Assembly: GCA_030532905.1 (NCBI GenBank)
Contig: JAUNKE010000020.1
Coordinates: 1-35,932 of the forward strand
Source: Peptostreptococcaceae bacterium
GTDB taxonomy: Bacteria > Bacillota > Clostridia > Peptostreptococcales > Filifactoraceae
Length of the DNA stretch: 35,932 nt
Reading direction: 5' to 3'
The notes beneath the pieces are model-generated. The model had not been told where the DNA came from. It did not search any database and saw only the letters and a list, made by a program, of their open reading frames with translations. Below, in pieces: positions 11,209 through 17,940 of the stretch (within the stretch, counting starts at the first letter, position 1; each line of letters begins with the position of its first letter). A program made the position numbers and the translations under genes.

Positions 11209-11745
11209 TCAGCATTCCTGAATTCCGTTCGGCAGAATGATTTCCTGAATCAATCGTTCTTCCTCGCGAATTCGCACAAACAATACATAGGTATAGAGCG
11301 GCAAAATCAATATTGCGCTCGTCCAAGCGTGGCAGAGCAGGGTCAGCCCCAGAAGCTCCGGTGCGATATTCAAAAAATAATTCGGATGCTTTATTGTACG
11401 AAACAACCAATGGTTGTTGAATTTGTGATTTTTGACAATCATCAGCTTGACCGTCCAAATTCCGCGAAGCAGATTCACAACGGTATAAAGCATACACATT
11501 GAAAAAAGTATAAGTCCCAAACCGATCAGACTGACGGTATCAAAACTGCTCTTGCGCAGAATCGCTTCAATTACGCAGGACAGATAAAATAAAATATGCA
11601 ATATCGTCAATCGTTTCGAGTTTTCAGCGCCGTACTCCCGGCCACCGTTTTCCAGAATCGTCTTTTCGTTCTGCTTGGATATTTTCAAAAACAACAATCG
11701 AATAATAAAAATCGCCGCGACGATGCCGTAAATTAAAAATGTCAT
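11209..11745 (-). CDS. Isoprenylcysteine carboxyl methyltransferase (ICMT)-family membrane protein
   Basis: The 178-residue protein has four or so hydrophobic segments. Its C-terminal half matches the ICMT/phospholipid-methyltransferase-like fold: NNHWLFRTIKHPNYFLNI with the conserved His-Pro-Asn, and FVRIREEERLI with the Glu-Glu pair, which together form the SAM-binding region. Bacterial members (for example YpbQ of Bacillus) have unknown or lipid-related substrates, and protein prenylcysteine is not expected in bacteria. The frame is open upstream to 11880, but ATG 11745 follows an AGGAGG ribosome site and begins the first membrane helix. The gene is divergent from the micro-peptide cluster. 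Substrate unknown. Confidence 0.88.
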   Translation of the reverse strand: MTFLIYGIVAAIFIIRLLFLKISKQNEKTILENGGREYGAENSKRLTILHILFYLSCVIEAILRKSSFDTVSLIGLGLILFSMCMLYTVVNLLRGIWTVKLMIVKNHKFNNHWLFRTIKHPNYFLNIAPELLGLTLLCHAWTSAILILPLYTYVLFVRIREEERLIQEIILPNGIQEC

Positions 11746-11810
11746 AATACCTCCTTGTATATGCGCGAAGCTTGCAAAATCAAAATCTTGTTGCGCTCGC
11801 TCCATGGATA

Positions 11811-11864
11811 TTCTACAATAAAAAGGGACTTCAATCAATCGATTTTGATTGCCTTTTTGTAGAA
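11811..11864. repeat. Imperfect long palindrome between divergent genes
   Basis: The sequence starts TTCTACA and ends TGTAGAA, with AAAGG/CCTTT and CAATCAA/TTGATTG as inner pairings and two small bulges, forming a roughly 54-base hairpin. It lies in the 5' leader of the methyltransferase-like gene and just upstream of the promoter at 11873. It could be an operator, an RNA structure or an element remnant. Confidence 0.6.
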
Positions 11865-11872
11865 AATGATTT

Positions 11873-11901
11873 TTGACCATTCGTTGTTCTTATGCTACAA
11901 T
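11873..11901 (+). promoter_or_regulatory. Promoter of the micro-peptide cluster
   Basis: TTGACC (11873-11878) and TACAAT (11896-11901) are 17 bases apart, and TG one base before the -10 makes it an extended -10. It lies 35 bases upstream of the first small ORF, and no larger gene uses it. Confidence 0.72.
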
Positions 11902-11935
11902 TTGGTTGAGAAATGATTTTTGAACGGAGGTGTCT

Positions 11936-12037
11936 ATGATGGTATTTTCTTTCAGCTTTTTTATCATTCCCGTCATAGTGATTTTGGCACTCGTCGTTGC
12001 TTGGGTGCTCAAAGGTCGAAACGAGGATGACGAATAG
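11936..12037 (+). CDS. Small single-helix membrane peptide A (33 aa)
   Basis: The ORF follows a GGAGG ribosome site (11926-11930) and reads MMVFSFSFFIIP, then a hydrophobic run VIVILALVVAWVLK, ending KGRNEDDE. It is a one-helix membrane peptide with a short charged tail, basic next to the membrane and acidic at the end. A second ATG directly follows the first. The stop codon TAG is embedded in the ribosome site of the next copy, so translation of A and B is probably coupled. It is a divergent paralogue of peptides B, C and E. No known family is recognised. Size and shape resemble type I toxin peptides or small regulatory subunits, but nothing shows which. Confidence 0.75.
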   Translation: MMVFSFSFFIIPVIVILALVVAWVLKGRNEDDE

Positions 12038-12180
12038 GAGGCTTTATGATTCTGCTTATAATGATTGCGCTTGTCGCTTTGATTGGGATATGGGTGCTCA
12101 AAGGTCGAAACGAGGATGACGAATAGGAGGCTTTATGATTCTGCTTATAATGATTGCGCTTGTCGCTTTGATTGGGATAT
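12003..12180 (+). repeat. Perfect 89-bp tandem duplication
   Basis: Positions 12003-12091 and 12092-12180 are identical over all 89 bases. Each unit spans the tail of one small ORF, its stop, the AGGAGG ribosome site and the body of the next ORF, so the duplication adds one complete translatable copy. Confidence 0.95.
12046..12126 (+). CDS. Small single-helix membrane peptide B (26 aa)
   Basis: This ORF has an AGGAGG ribosome site overlapping the stop codon of peptide A. The product is MILLIMIALVALIGIW followed by VLKGRNEDDE: an 18-residue hydrophobic helix and a charged tail. Comparison with peptide E shows the shared LVALI..WVLKG core encoded with different third bases in several codons (CTT/CTC, GTC/GTT, TTG/TTA, GTG/GTA, GGT/GGA). 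This is a sign that the amino acid sequence, not merely the DNA, has been kept. Confidence 0.78.
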   Translation: MILLIMIALVALIGIWVLKGRNEDDE

Positions 12181-12215
12181 GGGTGCTCAAAGGTCGAAAC
12201 GAAGACAAGGAATAG
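12135..12215 (+). CDS. Small single-helix membrane peptide C (26 aa)
   Basis: A duplicate of peptide B created by the 89-bp tandem repeat, with the same ribosome site overlapping the previous stop. Only the last codons differ: the tail is GRNEDKE instead of GRNEDDE. The duplication is therefore recent but the distal end has already diverged. Confidence 0.76.
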   Translation: MILLIMIALVALIGIWVLKGRNEDKE

Positions 12216-12219
12216 GACT

Positions 12220-12294
12220 ATGGTTGTACCGATTTTTGCGCTCATAGAATTGATTGCAATTGTTGCTCAAGGTCGAAACGAAGATAACGAATAA
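12220..12294 (+). CDS. Degenerate small membrane peptide D (24 aa)
   Basis: The ORF reads MVVPIFALIELIAIVAQ followed by GRNEDNE. The conserved WVLK before the tail is lost: one A is missing from the CTCAAAGG stretch seen in the other copies, and an upstream change restores the frame. Only a weak AGGA stands before the ATG. The helix carries a Glu and is shorter. It is probably a decaying copy, though it is still open and might be made. Confidence 0.5.
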   Translation: MVVPIFALIELIAIVAQGRNEDNE

Positions 12295-12407
12295 AGAACT
12301 GTGCCGATTGCGGCGTTCATTGGATTGCGGCGTGCTCGAAAGTTCAAAGTGACAAGTAAATTTGTAATAAAAACTCTTTTGACAAGAGAGTAGAAAACGG
12401 AGGAGTT
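12295..12407 (+). pseudogene. Remnant of a further small-peptide copy, and leader of peptide E
   Basis: Bases 12295-12360 resemble copy D (GTGCCGATT-GCG, TTCATTGGATTG, GTGCTCGAAAG) but the conserved hydrophobic core and charged tail are gone. The frame from GTG 12301 gives an unrelated basic peptide. The rest of the stretch, to the ribosome site at 12399-12403, holds a small CTCTT/AAGAG hairpin (about 12374-12388) just before peptide E. Confidence 0.45.
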
Positions 12408-12491
12408 ATGCCTATCTTTTTGGTACTGATAATTTTTGTGCTCGTTGCTTTAATTGCGATGTGGGTACTCAAAGGAAAAGACGATGAATAA
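12408..12491 (+). CDS. Small single-helix membrane peptide E (27 aa)
   Basis: A strong GGAGG ribosome site (12399-12403) precedes ATG 12408. The product is MPIFLVLIIFVLVALIAM followed by WVLKGKDDE. It is the most diverged intact member: the helix is the same length and the WVLKG junction is exact, but the tail lost RNE. Its distance from the B/C copies, with mostly synonymous changes at shared residues, argues that this is a real protein family. Confidence 0.75.
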   Translation: MPIFLVLIIFVLVALIAMWVLKGKDDE

Positions 12492-12693
12492 ACTTTGTTT
12501 CGGAGAGAAGCGGAAAATTTTTCTTAAAAACATAAGTGATATGTCGCTCGAATCGTAGGTGAATATTGCAAGGCGGATTTTCTTAAAAGCTTGAAAGGAT
12601 ATTCGTTTTTCGAAGCGTCAAAGGGTGAATGTGATGAATGCGGTACTGCTGATTCGCCCGATATGTCGCCAACTATAAACAACAGGAGGAACA
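12492..12693. other. Intergenic region without a recognisable gene
   Basis: Two hundred bases between peptide E and the VOC gene. Only very short frames are seen, none with a good ribosome site apart from the GGAGG belonging to the next gene. No further copy of the micro-peptide is present. Confidence 0.6.
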
Positions 12694-13299
12694 ATGAAAT
12701 TAAGTCATATTATTTTGAAGGTCAAAAATCTGGACGATGCGGTTAAGGAGTATCGAGATAAAGGATTTGTTGTGGAATACGGGAAATCCAAAAATCCGTA
12801 CAATGCGCTGATTTATTTTTCGGAAGGTCCCTATGTGGAGTTGTTGGCTTCGACGGGAATGCCGGGCATCATTAAATTTCTGATGCGTCTGTTTGGAAAA
12901 GGGAGTATGATTGACAGATTGGAGAAGCTCGACAACAGCGAAATCGGCTACTGCGAATTGGCGCTGGAGAACTACAAGGACAATTTGTCGGAGGAGATGG
13001 CGATTTTGAAAAAACATGGGATAGGAAGTGTCAGCATGCCGAGTCATCGTTTGGACACGCATGGCAGAGACCTGCGATTTCAAATCGCTATGCCGGATGT
13101 GCTCAATGTTCCTTTTATGATGACTTATTTTTCAGAGGATCCGAAGCCGAAGAATTTTGTTCATCCCAATGGAATCCAAAGGGTCAAAAAGGTGATTTAC
13201 AAAACCGATGTCAATCGATTCGATGTGATTCGGGAATTATGCGATGACGAAGGATTGGAGTTGGCGGAAGGAAAAGGAATCGAAGTGGAATTTGAATAA
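12694..13299 (+). CDS. VOC (glyoxalase-like) family protein
   Basis: The 201-residue protein begins MKLSHIILKVKNLDDAVKEYRDKGFVVEYG, the typical beta-alpha-beta opening of vicinal-oxygen-chelate proteins of the Glyoxalase_3-like group, with His5 as a candidate metal ligand and AL IYFSEGPYVELL as the second motif. The second half (FVHPNGIQRVKKVIYKT) looks like a degenerate second module. Substrate and even catalytic activity cannot be inferred: the family includes dioxygenases, isomerases and resistance proteins. An AGGAGGA ribosome site precedes the start. It stands alone and ends at a strong terminator. Confidence 0.82.
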   Translation: MKLSHIILKVKNLDDAVKEYRDKGFVVEYGKSKNPYNALIYFSEGPYVELLASTGMPGIIKFLMRLFGKGSMIDRLEKLDNSEIGYCELALENYKDNLSEEMAILKKHGIGSVSMPSHRLDTHGRDLRFQIAMPDVLNVPFMMTYFSEDPKPKNFVHPNGIQRVKKVIYKTDVNRFDVIRELCDDEGLELAEGKGIEVEFE

Positions 13300-13303
13300 A
13301 AGC

Positions 13304-13370
13304 GACCGTCGCTGCAACGGCTCAAAAACTTCCGATTGGAGTTCTGAAGAGTTGTAACGACGGTCTTTTG
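13304..13370 (+). terminator. Terminator after the VOC gene
   Basis: GACCGTCG (13304-13311) pairs with CGACGGTC (13358-13365), followed by TTTTG. Inner GCAAC/GTTGT-type pairings extend the stem. Confidence 0.8.
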
Positions 13371-13496
13371 TTTTGAGATTTTAATAATGAAGCTTTTTCA
13401 ATTCATTGTTTCGGTAATCCGTTTTGATTGGGATTGCTTTGCACCTGACTCGTAGGATTCTCCACTTTCTACATTCGTTTCAAAAATAAATTTCTA

Positions 13497-14609
13497 TTAT
13501 TTGTATAGAGAAATGATTTCAAGTACAAGTTCAGAAACCTTCACCAAGTCTTTGACATAGAGATGCTCGTCAAGCGAATGGGCTTTGCGCTCACCTATTC
13601 CGAGATTGATGGCGGTGATGCCTTTGCCGTTGATGATATTCGTGTCCGAACCGCCGCCCGTCGCCTGCGTAAACGGATTGAGCCCCACATTTTTGCAAGC
13701 GGTAAAAGCATTTTTGACAATCTCATCGTCCGCATTCACTTGGAATGAAGAATACATGCGATTGTGCTCGACTTCGACCGAGCCGCCGAATTTTTGCGCC
13801 GCTTTTTCAAAGCAATCGATCATGTGCTTGGATTGCGCTTCAAGTTTGCTGTCCACCAAAGAGCGCGCTTCCGAAGTGACATAGACTTCCTCCGCAACGA
13901 TGTTGGTGACACTTCCGCCTTCGATGCGGCCGATGTTCGCGGTGGTTTCGCTGTCGATACGCAGCAATTTCATATTAGCAATCGCCTCCGCTGCGATAAC
14001 GATGGCGGAAATTCCGTCTTCCGGTGCAACGCCGGCATGTGCAGCACGACCTTTTACTTTGAAATTGATTTTGTCCTGCGCCGGTCCCTGAATGATAATC
14101 TGTCCCGGGTCGCCGCCGCTGTCGAGTACGAAACAATGTCTTGCACCAAATTGACTGTAATCGAGTGCCTTCGCTCCATGCAGACCGCCTTCTTCAAAAA
14201 CGGAGAATGCGAGATGGATGTCACCGTGTGACAAGTTATTTTCATTTATCACGCGAATCGCCTCAATGATTGCGGCGATGCCCGCCTTATCGTCCGATGC
14301 CAAAATCGTCGTTCCGTCGCTTCGGATAACGCCGTCCTTCAAAATCGGTTTGATATTCATGCCCGGTGAAACGGTGTCCATGTGACAGCTGAAAATAATC
14401 GGCTCGCCCTGCGTGTTTCCTTTGAGCGTCGCGATGAGATTGCCGGTATCACTTCCGGTTTGCGCCATCGTATCGTCGATATGCACCGCCAATCCAAGAC
14501 CTTCCAATTCTTTTTTGAGAAAATCCGCAAATTCTTTTTCCGATTTCGTAGGAGAAGAAATCTGCACATAATCCATAAAATTTTTTACAACTCTTTCCTG
14601 ATTTACCAT
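13497..14609 (-). CDS. M20-family metallopeptidase (peptidase T-like)
   Basis: A 370-residue cytosolic zinc peptidase of the M20 clan, most like the peptidase T-like (PepT-related) branch that releases amino acids from short peptides. Metal site residues are readable: His76 and Asp78 in FSCHMDTVSPG, Asp106/107 in ASDDKAG, the Glu139/140 pair in SVFEEGGLHG, Asp163 in CFVLDSGGDPG, and His344 in KAHSLDEH. The dimerisation (lid) domain lies around residues 175-290 (GRAAHAGVAPEDGISAI). An AAGGAGG ribosome site precedes the ATG. It is monocistronic. The peptide substrate is inferred only from family. Confidence 0.93.
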   Translation of the reverse strand: MVNQERVVKNFMDYVQISSPTKSEKEFADFLKKELEGLGLAVHIDDTMAQTGSDTGNLIATLKGNTQGEPIIFSCHMDTVSPGMNIKPILKDGVIRSDGTTILASDDKAGIAAIIEAIRVINENNLSHGDIHLAFSVFEEGGLHGAKALDYSQFGARHCFVLDSGGDPGQIIIQGPAQDKINFKVKGRAAHAGVAPEDGISAIVIAAEAIANMKLLRIDSETTANIGRIEGGSVTNIVAEEVYVTSEARSLVDSKLEAQSKHMIDCFEKAAQKFGGSVEVEHNRMYSSFQVNADDEIVKNAFTACKNVGLNPFTQATGGGSDTNIINGKGITAINLGIGERKAHSLDEHLYVKDLVKVSELVLEIISLYK

Positions 14610-14634
14610 AGCTCCTCCTTAAGTTCTTTTTTCA

Positions 14635-14643
14635 ATTATACCA
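14635..14643 (-). promoter_or_regulatory. Extended -10 promoter of the M20 peptidase
   Basis: On the minus strand TGGTATAAT lies about 26 bases upstream of the start codon. No clear -35 is visible. Confidence 0.5.
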
Positions 14644-14767
14644 TGTCGAGAACGAATATTAAATGGAATTTGTTTAATCTGAGTTTTTGTCTCAAATTTG
14701 GGTAAAATAATTTATAGTGTTCGATTATAAAAATACAACAAGCATTCGACATATATAAGGAAGCGAT

Positions 14768-14851
14768 ATGAGATTTATTCAAAAACAATTTTACAAAATA
14801 ACGGCAAGAAACAAAATTTCGCGTCGAGACATGCAGGCGCTTTTGAAATAA
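14768..14851 (+). CDS. Possible small basic peptide (27 aa)
   Basis: An ATG preceded by AAGGAAG reads MRFIQKQFYKITARN and ends SRRDMQALLK, a basic, non-membrane peptide. It lies in the gap before the lipoprotein gene. It has no recognised family, and no paralogue in the window supports it. Confidence 0.25.
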   Translation: MRFIQKQFYKITARNKISRRDMQALLK

Positions 14852-14903
14852 CAAAACAAAATTTCGTTTTTTGTCCATAAAACAATACAGATGTCCTTAA
14901 ATA

Positions 14904-14912
14904 TGCTATAAT
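14904..14912 (+). promoter_or_regulatory. Extended -10 promoter of the lipoprotein gene
   Basis: TGCTATAAT ends 20 bases before the start codon of the substrate-binding lipoprotein. No good -35 is seen. Confidence 0.5.
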
Positions 14913-14932
14913 AATTGTGAAAGGAGGGCGAT

Positions 14933-16012
14933 ATGACAAAGAGGATTACTGCGATTTTTTGCTTTGTGTTTGCAGTTTTCATACTTCTGTCAGGATGTGT
15001 CAATCGTGAAGTGGGGGAAGAAAATACAGAGCAGGATATTCTCAATGTATTTGATAACGATTTGGAAGATGAATTGGTGGTATATGCCACGCATCCCGAG
15101 CCGATGCTCAAACGAGTGGCGGAGGTTTTTACCGAAAAAACGGGTGTTCCGGTCGAATACATCAGTCTCAAAGGAGATTTGACCGACCGTATGCGTGAAG
15201 AAAAAGACATTGCCAAAGCCGATGTGATGTACGGTGGTTCATCCACTTTGTATATTGCGATGACGAACGAAGATTTGCTCGAGGCTTATGTGCCTTCATG
15301 GGCGAATGATTTGCATAGCGATTTTGTGGATTCAAAAGGCTATTGGCATGGCGTAATGAAAACGCCGATTGTGATTTTTTACCATGAAGATTTGCTTGGA
15401 GACATTCCGATTCCGACTTGCTGGAAAGATTTGTCGAGACCGGAATATCGCGGGATGATTATTTCCAGAGACAGCAATTCATCATCTCAGGAGGCGACCA
15501 TCGTCTCATTGCTTTCTTATTTTGAAAGAACACAAAGCTTGGATAAAGGAGTTTCATGGCTAAAAGAACTGGATGCCAATACGAAAAATTATTATCCCGA
15601 CAACGAAAGTCATTTTAAGGCATTTGCGACCAAAGAAGCACCCATCGGCTACGGCGTGCTCAGCGCGGTTATCGAAAGTAAGATAAAAGACCAAACGCCG
15701 TTTTCAACCGTCAATCCGAAGGAAGGCTCCATCGTGTTGACCGATTGCATCGCCTTGGTCAAGGATGCGCCGCATCCGAATTCCGCGAAAGCATTTATCG
15801 AATTTGCCGGTAGCGAAGAAGTGCAGATTATGCTCGCGAATGAATTTGACAGAATGCCGACCTTAGACAAAGCTCGAATTGAAGGACCCGCTTGGATGCA
15901 TCAGGAAATTGAAGCGATGCCGCTGGACTGGGCATACATCGCAAAGCATGAATACGAGTGGAGCAAGATGTGGGAAGAAAAAATTAGAGATGGCAACAAA
16001 TCGATAGAATAA
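14933..16012 (+). CDS. ABC-type substrate-binding lipoprotein (iron/phosphonate/putrescine-like cluster)
   Basis: The 359-residue protein has a lipoprotein signal peptide with lipobox LLSGC (Cys22 is the lipid-anchored residue) and then a periplasmic-binding fold: DELVVYATHPEPMLKRVAEVFTEKTGVPVEYI, ADVMYGGSSTLYIAM, PIVIFYHEDLLGDIPIPTCWKDLSRPEYRGMI and HPNSAKAFIEFAGSEEVQIM. These match the family of ferric-iron / 2-aminoethylphosphonate / polyamine receptors (SBP_bac_6/8 type). No permease or ATPase is adjacent, so it is an orphan receptor; its ligand cannot be assigned. A GGAGGG ribosome site precedes ATG. Confidence 0.9.
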   Translation: MTKRITAIFCFVFAVFILLSGCVNREVGEENTEQDILNVFDNDLEDELVVYATHPEPMLKRVAEVFTEKTGVPVEYISLKGDLTDRMREEKDIAKADVMYGGSSTLYIAMTNEDLLEAYVPSWANDLHSDFVDSKGYWHGVMKTPIVIFYHEDLLGDIPIPTCWKDLSRPEYRGMIISRDSNSSSQEATIVSLLSYFERTQSLDKGVSWLKELDANTKNYYPDNESHFKAFATKEAPIGYGVLSAVIESKIKDQTPFSTVNPKEGSIVLTDCIALVKDAPHPNSAKAFIEFAGSEEVQIMLANEFDRMPTLDKARIEGPAWMHQEIEAMPLDWAYIAKHEYEWSKMWEEKIRDGNKSIE

Positions 16013-16088
16013 GCGTGGTGGTCAACGCACCACGCAGTTTACATAAATTCGATGGAAAACGGCAAACTTGTAAGAGCGAGCCGTTTTC
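16013..16088 (+). terminator. Two hairpins after the lipoprotein gene
   Basis: GCGTGGTG/CACCACGC (16013-16020 with 16028-16035) and GAAAACGGC/GCCGTTTTC (16055-16063 with 16080-16088) are perfect inverted repeats. T-runs are weak, so efficiency is uncertain. Confidence 0.5.
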
Positions 16089-16135
16089 AGTTAAAAGAGT
16101 TCGTTTTGAAAGTTCAAATCGAATCGTGCGAACCA

Positions 16136-16180
16136 AAAAAGCTGTGGCGGAATGAAAATTTCATTTCGGTCACAGCTTTT
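16136..16180. terminator. Bidirectional terminator between convergent genes
   Basis: AAAAGCTGTG pairs with CACAGCTTTT, with an inner GAAATGAAA-type palindrome. The stem is flanked by A-run and T-run, so it can serve both the lipoprotein gene (plus) and the LysR gene (minus). Confidence 0.78.
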
Positions 16181-16212
16181 GTTATACATAAAAAATGATG
16201 AAACGCGAGCGT

Positions 16213-17109
16213 TTATTTGCTCGGATTCGAAAATTTTTCGATGATGAAATTTTTGAACTGATTCTCCAGCGGCGTCAAGGTCGCTTTTTTGTGATGCACA
16301 AAATAAAATTCGCGCTTCGTTTGGATATTGTCGAGCTCATAAATCAGCACATCATCCTTTGCATATTCCAAAGCAAAAGAGCGCGGCACAAAAGCAAAGC
16401 CGGCGCCGAGCGCCACCAATTTTTTCGCGATGTGAAAACCTTCGGCAATCGCAACGATGTTGAGCTCATGCGTCAACAGATTGTGCTTGGCAAGCTCCTT
16501 GCTCAAAATCGAGCCCGAGCCTGAGCCTTCTTCACGAACAATCATCGGCAGAGCGAGAATTTGCTCCAAGCCGACGGACTTATTCGGCAGCGGATTTTGT
16601 TTCGGCCCGATGAACACCATATCTTCTTCATAAACCTTCAGCGAATCAAAATCATTGTTCGGCTTCGAACCGACAAAACCGAATGAAAATTTCTTATCGG
16701 CAATCGCGTCGATGACATCCTGTGAATCGAGATGGCGCAGCTTGAAACGGATGCCCGGAAACGCCTGCGTAAATTCAGCCACGAGTTGCGGCACGACGAT
16801 TTCGCCCGGCACCGTACTGTACGGCAATTCCACCGTACCGCCGAATTGCCCGATGATATTGTTGATTTGGAACAAAGCCGAATCACGCTTTTTAATCAGC
16901 TCAATCGCATAGTCGCGGAAAATCCGACCGACATGCGTCAGCTCAATCGTTTTGCCATGACGCTCAAAGAGCTGAGTCATCAATTCCTTTTCCAAATTTT
17001 GAATATGATTGGAAAGCGTAGGCTGCGTTAAGTACAATTCGCGGCTTGCCTTTGAAAAGCTGTTATATTTTGCAATCGTAATAAAAGATTCCAATTGTTT
17101 AAAATCCAT
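16213..17109 (-). CDS. LysR-family transcriptional regulator
   Basis: The 298-residue protein has the LysR N-terminal helix-turn-helix (MDFKQLESFITIAKYNSFSK, then ASRELYLTQPTLSNHIQNLE) and the LysR substrate domain beginning at about residue 90 (GGTVELPYSTVPGEIVVPQLV). The overall sequence resembles the CysL/CysB-like branch, including the group named selenium metabolism-associated LysR regulators; that assignment is from memory of the family and untested. The candidate target is unclear because no divergent gene lies beside it, only the repeat-rich region. An AGGGAGA ribosome site precedes the start. Confidence 0.92.
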   Translation of the reverse strand: MDFKQLESFITIAKYNSFSKASRELYLTQPTLSNHIQNLEKELMTQLFERHGKTIELTHVGRIFRDYAIELIKKRDSALFQINNIIGQFGGTVELPYSTVPGEIVVPQLVAEFTQAFPGIRFKLRHLDSQDVIDAIADKKFSFGFVGSKPNNDFDSLKVYEEDMVFIGPKQNPLPNKSVGLEQILALPMIVREEGSGSGSILSKELAKHNLLTHELNIVAIAEGFHIAKKLVALGAGFAFVPRSFALEYAKDDVLIYELDNIQTKREFYFVHHKKATLTPLENQFKNFIIEKFSNPSK

Positions 17110-17147
17110 ACATTCTCCCTTACTGATACCAAAATAAATCTCTTCCT

Positions 17148-17153
17148 ATTATA
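17148..17153 (-). promoter_or_regulatory. -10 element of the LysR gene
   Basis: TATAAT on the minus strand lies about 40 bases upstream of the start. No clear -35. Confidence 0.4.
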
Positions 17154-17358
17154 TCATTACGAAGCATTTATAAAAACATTTGTTGTCAAAAATAAAATAT
17201 TTTATAATAGAAATTTTTTATCGCAAGAATAAAGTTGTTCTATAACAAAGCGGGAACGAAATTTCTACTTTTGTTTTAAGGATTCAAATCTATAACTATA
17301 ATCTAAATCCAAATAAAAACTTATTTCAACAAAAAAGAATTCGTATATCGACGAATTG

Positions 17359-17456
17359 CATTCTTGATTCCAAATCGTAAAAACGAACTCTTTATCCCAA
17401 ACGCAAATTTATTCCGACAAAAAAATCCGTGTATCGACGAATTCCATCATAAATTC
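17359..17456 (+). repeat. About 98-bp direct repeat, copy 1
   Basis: This copy begins CATTCTTGATTCCAAATCG and runs through CGACGAATTCCAT. It matches 17941-18041 with a few substitutions and a short insertion. A further shorter copy of the CGTATATCGACGAATT part is at 17342-17357. The whole 17220-17520 stretch is AT-rich and shows no gene. Confidence 0.8.
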
Positions 17457-17528
17457 CAATCTTAAATTTCCGAACTCTAAATTTAATCTAAAGGCAAGAT
17501 TTTCTTCTCAAACTTATTTTTAATAACT

Positions 17529-17573
17529 TGTAGGGAACGGTGACCCCACCGTTCCGCCGTTCCATCGGAACGG
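17529..17573 (+). repeat. Palindromic GGAACGG element, copy 1
   Basis: A 45-base element made of two adjacent hairpins (GGAACGGTG/CCACCGTTCC-like, then CCGTTCC-AT-CGGAACGG). Identical to 17819-17863. It resembles REP-type palindromic elements. Confidence 0.85.
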
Positions 17574-17608
17574 AAAAATGTAAAAGTTGATTCACGCAAT
17601 CAAAATTT

Positions 17609-17830
17609 CAATCTCCCTGCGGTCGTTGTATATCTCGTCAACCCATACATGGAATCCACTTGAAGTTTTTTGAATATGGAGACTTTGATTTTCACCTTGT
17701 AGGGAACGGTGGCAGTAGGTTACGGATACACAATCTCCCTGCGGTCGTTGTATATCTCGTCAACCCATGCATGGAACCACTTGAAATTTTTTGAATATGG
17801 AGACTTTGATTTCCACCTTGTAGGGAACGG
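17609..17830 (+). repeat. Tandem repeat of about 122-bp units
   Basis: The unit beginning CAATCTCCCTGCGGTCG starts at 17609 and again at 17731. Each contains CTCGTCAACCCAT, a GAATATGGAGACTTTGATT segment and ends in TGTAGGGAACGGTG, the start of the palindromic element. A third, inverted and partial copy is at 19397-19512, on the far side of the CRISPR array. Confidence 0.85.
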
Positions 17831-17863
17831 TGACCCCACCGTTCCGCCGTTCCATCGGAACGG
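17819..17863 (+). repeat. Palindromic GGAACGG element, copy 2
   Basis: Identical over 45 bases to the copy at 17529-17573. A truncated copy (17699-17711) lies between them. Confidence 0.85.
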
Positions 17864-17940
17864 AATTCAAATCCAAGTTGTAAATCCAAAACTCAGGAAT
17901 CAAAGTTTTATTCTTTATCAAAAATAAATTCCCGAAATTC

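Noticed and set aside
11746-11880. Upstream extension of the methyltransferase-like frame
   Set aside because: Start at 11880 has no ribosome site and would translate the palindrome at 11811-11864; ATG 11745 has AGGAGG.
11873-12491. Antisense RNA antitoxin gene opposite the micro-peptide cluster
   Set aside because: I looked on the minus strand for a promoter with good -35 and -10 spacing. Partial TTGTCA motifs exist, but none had a matching -10, so a type I toxin-antitoxin assignment is not supported.
12492-12693. Riboswitch or another micro-peptide upstream of the VOC gene
   Set aside because: No conserved riboswitch core or hairpin with alternative terminator was seen, and no WVLKG-type ORF is present.
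17692-17927. Short open frames on both strands in the repeat region
   Set aside because: They consist of the repeated 122-bp unit and the GGAACGG palindrome, with no ribosome site and no recognisable protein.
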